Source: Trogon surrucura (taxonomy: Eukaryota; Chordata; Aves; Trogoniformes; Trogonidae). From it: a stretch of 64,000 nt of DNA. A program made the translations under genes and the position numbers. Positions 59,701-64,000 of this stretch are shown here, in pieces; within the stretch, counting starts at the first letter, position 1; each line of letters opens with the position of its first letter. The stretch spans positions 119,027,161 to 119,091,160 of the forward strand of contig CM036618.1 in assembly GCA_020746105.1 (NCBI GenBank), given 5' to 3'. Under the pieces are notes generated by a model, which ran no database searches, was not told the origin of the DNA, and worked only from the letters and a program-made list of their open reading frames with translations.

Positions 59701-62700
59701 CGCAGCCTACCTGTGGTAAGATTCGTATGTGACGAGCAGGCAGTTTAAGTTTCCTTTTACAGGTTTTAGGTACTGCAGAAAGCTTGGACCAGAGCTCAGC
59801 GTTAAGCCAGGGCTCAGGAGTAGCCCGAGGTACATTTTATCCATCCCCCCAAAAATGTCTCCCTACAACAGTCCTAGTTCTCAACACTTAGTCCTGCCAG
59901 TTGTAAAATCCGGTCATCGTCTTTGCAGAATGCCTTGAAAGCCACAGCAGGGCATGGTTAGCACTCACGTTTGATTTCAGTCAGCCCAGAGACATGGAGT
60001 GAGCTGGTTTCTGGCCTATTAAAAGTAGCTTCTCACAGGATTTCAAGCCACGAAGAACACAAATCTCAGTATAAATGGATCTGTGCATACCTCTATCTTT
60101 TCCTGGTATGGACAAATACACATCACTCACACCCACTTCAAAGAACGGAAATACACCTTCCCATCAAAGTAAGAAAATCTTCACATAATTTTATGTTACT
60201 TAACACGGATTATTGGGGTTTTTTTTTAGTTTTGCTTAACTAAAAGAAGTACTAATCTTTAATAAGTTATGTAAAAAAAAAAAGCTGCATCAATAACCTA
60301 TATTGACGAATTTCAAATATATGCTCCTATTGCAAGACCTATAATCTTGCACATCTAAATAGGGAAACAGGGCCTAAAGAGAAAATACAGTTTGCCTATT
60401 ACACAGAATGCAAAGTAAATTAATTTCTTCAGAGTGGAAAAAGACTCTGATAACAGTGTTTTTCCACATGGAAACAATACATCAAAATTACCCATCAGGG
60501 GATCAGCCCGTTTCTGCTCAGTAATGAAGTAAATATTCAGTTTTGCTCCTCGAGATTAATGGATTTACTCTATTATTCGTACAGTCTACAAAGAATTAGG
60601 CAGTGTTAACTCTCCTTGCTCCAGCTCTTAGGCACTGGTGGTCCATGAAATCTTCTCTAGGTCAGCCAACTCCAATCACACATCAATCTCAATTTTTATG
60701 TATTTATACTTTTTTTTTTTTTTTCTGAAAACTCCCTTTCTCCTCTTATTCAAGAGCTACGTCAGTGGCGAGGTTGCTTCTTCCCTACACCCTGTGATCT
60801 ATTCACCTCTCAGAGATTCCATCAGGAAGAGAAGAGCCCAGAACAAACCACTTCATATCCACACAGAGGACATCACCTCCACCTAGTGACCTCCCCTCTG
60901 CCTTCTCCTTTCTTCCACCTGCGTGGGCTACTCTCATCTGCAAATTCTGACCCCACACACGCTGCTGACCTGCTCTGGGGCCACCTCTGCCTGCTCCTCT
61001 AACTTCATTGCACACCACATTGTAGGATTTAGTCCAAACACCATCTAGATTGGGTAGGAGGAGCAAAGGCAAAAACCACCTTTTTTTTTTTTTTTTTCCT
61101 TAAATTCACATTTAATTCAGTCCTGAGTGCCTACCATGGAGGAGTAGCTACACAGCTATGCAGTACAAGAAGACGATGCAGCCCCAATTTGAGACCTCTG
61201 CTCCCACCCAGGCGGAGGAGGAGAAAAATTTTGGAACCTTCATCCAACAGCCATTCCTGGTTCTCCTGAATTTGACAGTGAAGTTTCCTCTGCCTTCACC
61301 AGGGTCGGGATTCACACTGTGACGCCGCAGTTACAAGTGCTGTTATTGCCAGTGTCACATTATGCATGTGTGTGTATGCACACACCAACCTCAAGCGTTC
61401 TGAAGAGCATAAAACATTTTGCCATGAACCACTAGAAAAGTTGCACCCATTTACCCCTCCTGTCCCTCTGCCCAGTCCAGTCACAGGTCACCACTGGTTT
61501 TTTCACTGAATTAACTCCAAGCATTTAAAAGAAAGAACATTTCAATATGTATTTCTGACAGGTAAGAAATTAACTGCATACCAGGAGCTATTGAATTCAG
61601 CTTTCACAGTATCAATAAACATTCCTGATTAAATTATGAAATTGATTTTATAATTTTGACCATTATGTTTTTACATCAATATCATCATATGACAGTAAAT
61701 GTAGTTACGGCTTCCTTGCTGATCTTAGGCATGGCACTCCAAAGTACTCGTGTGACCGTATTACAAAATCAAACTCGATTTCCTGTAGTACTGTAGTAAC
61801 TGTTGGTCATGACTTGATATGAAGAACCAGTAACAAATGGATTATCGAGTTATTAAGAGGTACACTTTGTTCTCAGAAGCCCGGGGACAGCTCTGTTGCG
61901 TGCTTTTAGCAGTTTCGGGGCAAGTTTCAAGACTTAGGGATGTTGTTATTCTTTTACGTCAAGCAATAATCCCTCCTCTTTCTCTTGATGAGCCATCTAT
62001 CAGGTTTCTTGTGAGCAATCTAAACACTGTTTATTAACGAGAAGGAACAAAGTGCTATTTATAATGCTCATTCAAGCAATCCAACAAAAACTCGGAGTTT
62101 CTGTAGCTTGAGAGCATTACTCTCAATCTCACCCTCCCCTCTGTCAGGGTAATAGTTATGTGTTGGGCCACTCCGTCTCCCCATAAGGTTTAATGTTCTG
62201 TTAAGAGAATGCATAATTCAAAAGGACCACTGTTGCTCTGATCCGTGCATAATAGTAAATCAAAGGTGTAATGTGCTGGATATTTATGTCTCAGGGTTAA
62301 GAACAAGTCCGATCAGATTAAAGAAATTTCAGCACGGGGCTTTCTGGCTGCTGTAAATTTTTCCACAGGCCCTCCCATGTCTGAACCTTTCCAGGCTGAA
62401 GGACTAGGAGGCATCTTCATCGATACAAAATGCCGTCACGAAAGAGGAGCAGCGCGTTGAGACCTTAAGCTGTTTTGTCAGGTTCCACTTTGGTAACGGA
62501 TCTGTGGGTCCCCATTGAGATGTTACCCAAAGGTGTCTTTTCCAAACAGCCAGTTGTGTTTCTTCCTCCCTAATTACAGGGGCATCTGTTTCAAAACGTA
62601 ACTAATCCCTCCAGGTTTTGTGGGCTGAGGAAAGGGGCGGGAGGGGTCAGCTGGAACTTTCGCTCTTATCCCTCTTGCAAGATTATTCCCTAATATTCAC

Positions 62701-64000
62701 AAACGTATTTAGGTCATTGACAAGTATTTGCCTTGACAAGCCCGCGGAGAACTCAATACACTCTTGTCTGCCTCAGATAAACCATTCCCTGAAACAAGAC
62801 ATCAGCACAGTAAGGGAGGTCGTTTCACCTTGTTTTGATTTTTTTTTTAAAACAAAACCCCCCAAAAAAAACCCGCAAAACCAACAGTTGGTAAGCTGCT
62901 TAAAAATAAATATTGGCAATTTAATGCCTCTGGGAATGAGTGGTTTATGTAGTGCTGGTTAAACCAAGTCAAAGCATGGATGAGCACCCGCAGCGCTACA
63001 GCAAAGCCAGGACATACTATAAAACACCCTATAGTGTGGTCTGGGGGTATCAGTATGTTGTTCATTCGGTTTATGCTCATGCTCCTTTTATTTCTTCTCC
63101 TACCCTGGATGAGATCTCATAATGTTTTCCAGCGGAAAATGCCTCGGCAGGTCACCCGTTGGAATCAGGGTAGAGCCAACCAGGGATTTTGGCGCATTGG
63201 GGTTTCCTGCCCTATGTGAGAGATCTGCGTGTGGTTTTTCAGCTCTGAGCCCTCCCATCAGACCAGCTTCCCCAAACCTTTAAAACAAGTCTCTCACTTG
63301 TCAGACACTGTCTCAGAAATCCCTTTTTGGCTTTCCACCGCTGATCACTTTTCCAAACCCACACCTTTACCTTGCAAAAGGTTTGACACTTCGCTCAGGA
63401 TTCTCTTTGGAAACGTTAAAAACACCGTACAGCCACAAGACGCTTCGGTCTGGAATCAAGACAGCGTTTCTGCTGGAGTCAATAAAGCCTCCTGATTTAT
63501 CACCAGCTCAGGACATAACTTCAGTCGCAGGTCCACGTGTCTTCACTGAGCCAACCGCCGCCTGCACTGCAATTCTCAGGTCAATAGCCTGACACCTGAA
63601 ATCTTCTGGAGGGCTCCTGATCTTCCCCTAAGGCAAGGAGCAGTCTAAATTTACCACCACAACACGGCAAAAGGGGGTAAGGATGCTCAAGCAGTTCAAC
63701 AGCAAGCTCTTGCTGTTTTAGTCTACACAGAGGTGAAAAAAAAAAATGGGGAAAAAAACCCCATCTGAAGAATCTGCTGTGGCTTTTCAGCCTTCTTTGG
63801 GAAATAAGAAAAACCAAGCTTCCCACTAACTCCCGAAACACTCCGCCTATTACAGGTTAAGATGACAGAATGCTCTCAGAAAGGTGCTCGTTTTAAAATT
63901 TAGAATATTTACTCTTGCAAGTGCTTACACTGATAAGAAAGGATGAGCATCTTTGCTCTACAGAAGCAATCAGCTGGGGTGCCATGAGGAAAGACGTGAG
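56725..64000. other. Single-copy DNA to the window end, no supported gene
   Basis: No recognisable exon, RNA gene or transposon. T15 at 60710-60724 and T17 at 61081-61097 are the main simple tracts. The parts 61590-61740 and 62190-62420 are AT-rich, CpG-poor and rich in POU/homeodomain-like words (for example ATGCATAATTC near 62211), and look like possible conserved non-coding sequence, by impression only. Confidence 0.5.
61081..61097 (+). repeat. Poly-T tract (17)
   Basis: Uninterrupted T17. The flanking sequence shows no recognisable retroposed gene on the minus strand. Confidence 0.9.

Noticed and set aside
1-64000. Endogenous retrovirus, LTR or other virus-derived element
   Set aside because: No paired terminal repeats, primer-binding site, or gag/pol/env-like frame was noticed anywhere; the only reverse-transcriptase-element fragments are CR1 LINEs.
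1-64000. CRISPR array, operons, tRNA or rRNA genes
   Set aside because: No regularly spaced repeats, no tRNA A/B-box pair or cloverleaf noticed, no rRNA text; the LINE content shows vertebrate DNA.

Overview
The window looks like avian (bird) nuclear DNA from a large intergenic or intronic region. The organism call rests on at least seven 5'-truncated CR1 LINE copies. They share the CR1 3' signature: tandem ATTCTGTG octamers next to a GGTCCCTTCCAA-type block. Together with low repeat density (about 3.6% recognisable CR1, summed from the coordinates below) and no SINE-, LTR- or mammal-type repeats that I can see, this points to a bird rather than a mammal or squamate. The species cannot be read from the sequence.

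Layout. 1-7194: single-copy DNA with one short CR1 (98-316), an ancient amniote-type repeat (about 3100-3280), two CA microsatellites and a CTCF-like site. 7195-7917: the longest CR1 copy, minus strand, carrying an open 3' end of ORF2. 7918-19697: single-copy, with a CpG-rich stretch holding several TGACG/CRE sites (15230-15840) and a TAAT-rich cluster (18180-18320). 19698-28000: four CR1 copies (19698, 23645, 25870 [old], 27912), a promoter-like CpG patch (20820-20990) and a dense CpG patch (21715-21935). 27989-47819: about 20 kb with no recognisable repeat, probably including conserved non-coding blocks, and a 47-codon reading frame with a GATA-finger-like Cys pattern (41019-41162). 47820-64000: two more CR1 copies (47820, 56447), an eroded CR1-like remnant (about 54840-55045), and otherwise single-copy DNA with many A/T homopolymers.

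No multi-exon protein gene, rRNA, tRNA or CRISPR array could be supported. The only convincing protein-coding sequence is the CR1 ORF2 C-terminus in two copies. If the window does anything for the host it is most likely regulatory, but that is inference from motif clusters and composition, not from alignment. The best leads for a second look are the Cys-pattern mini-ORF, the CRE cluster, the TAAT cluster, the CpG patch at 21.7 kb and the very similar CR1 copies.
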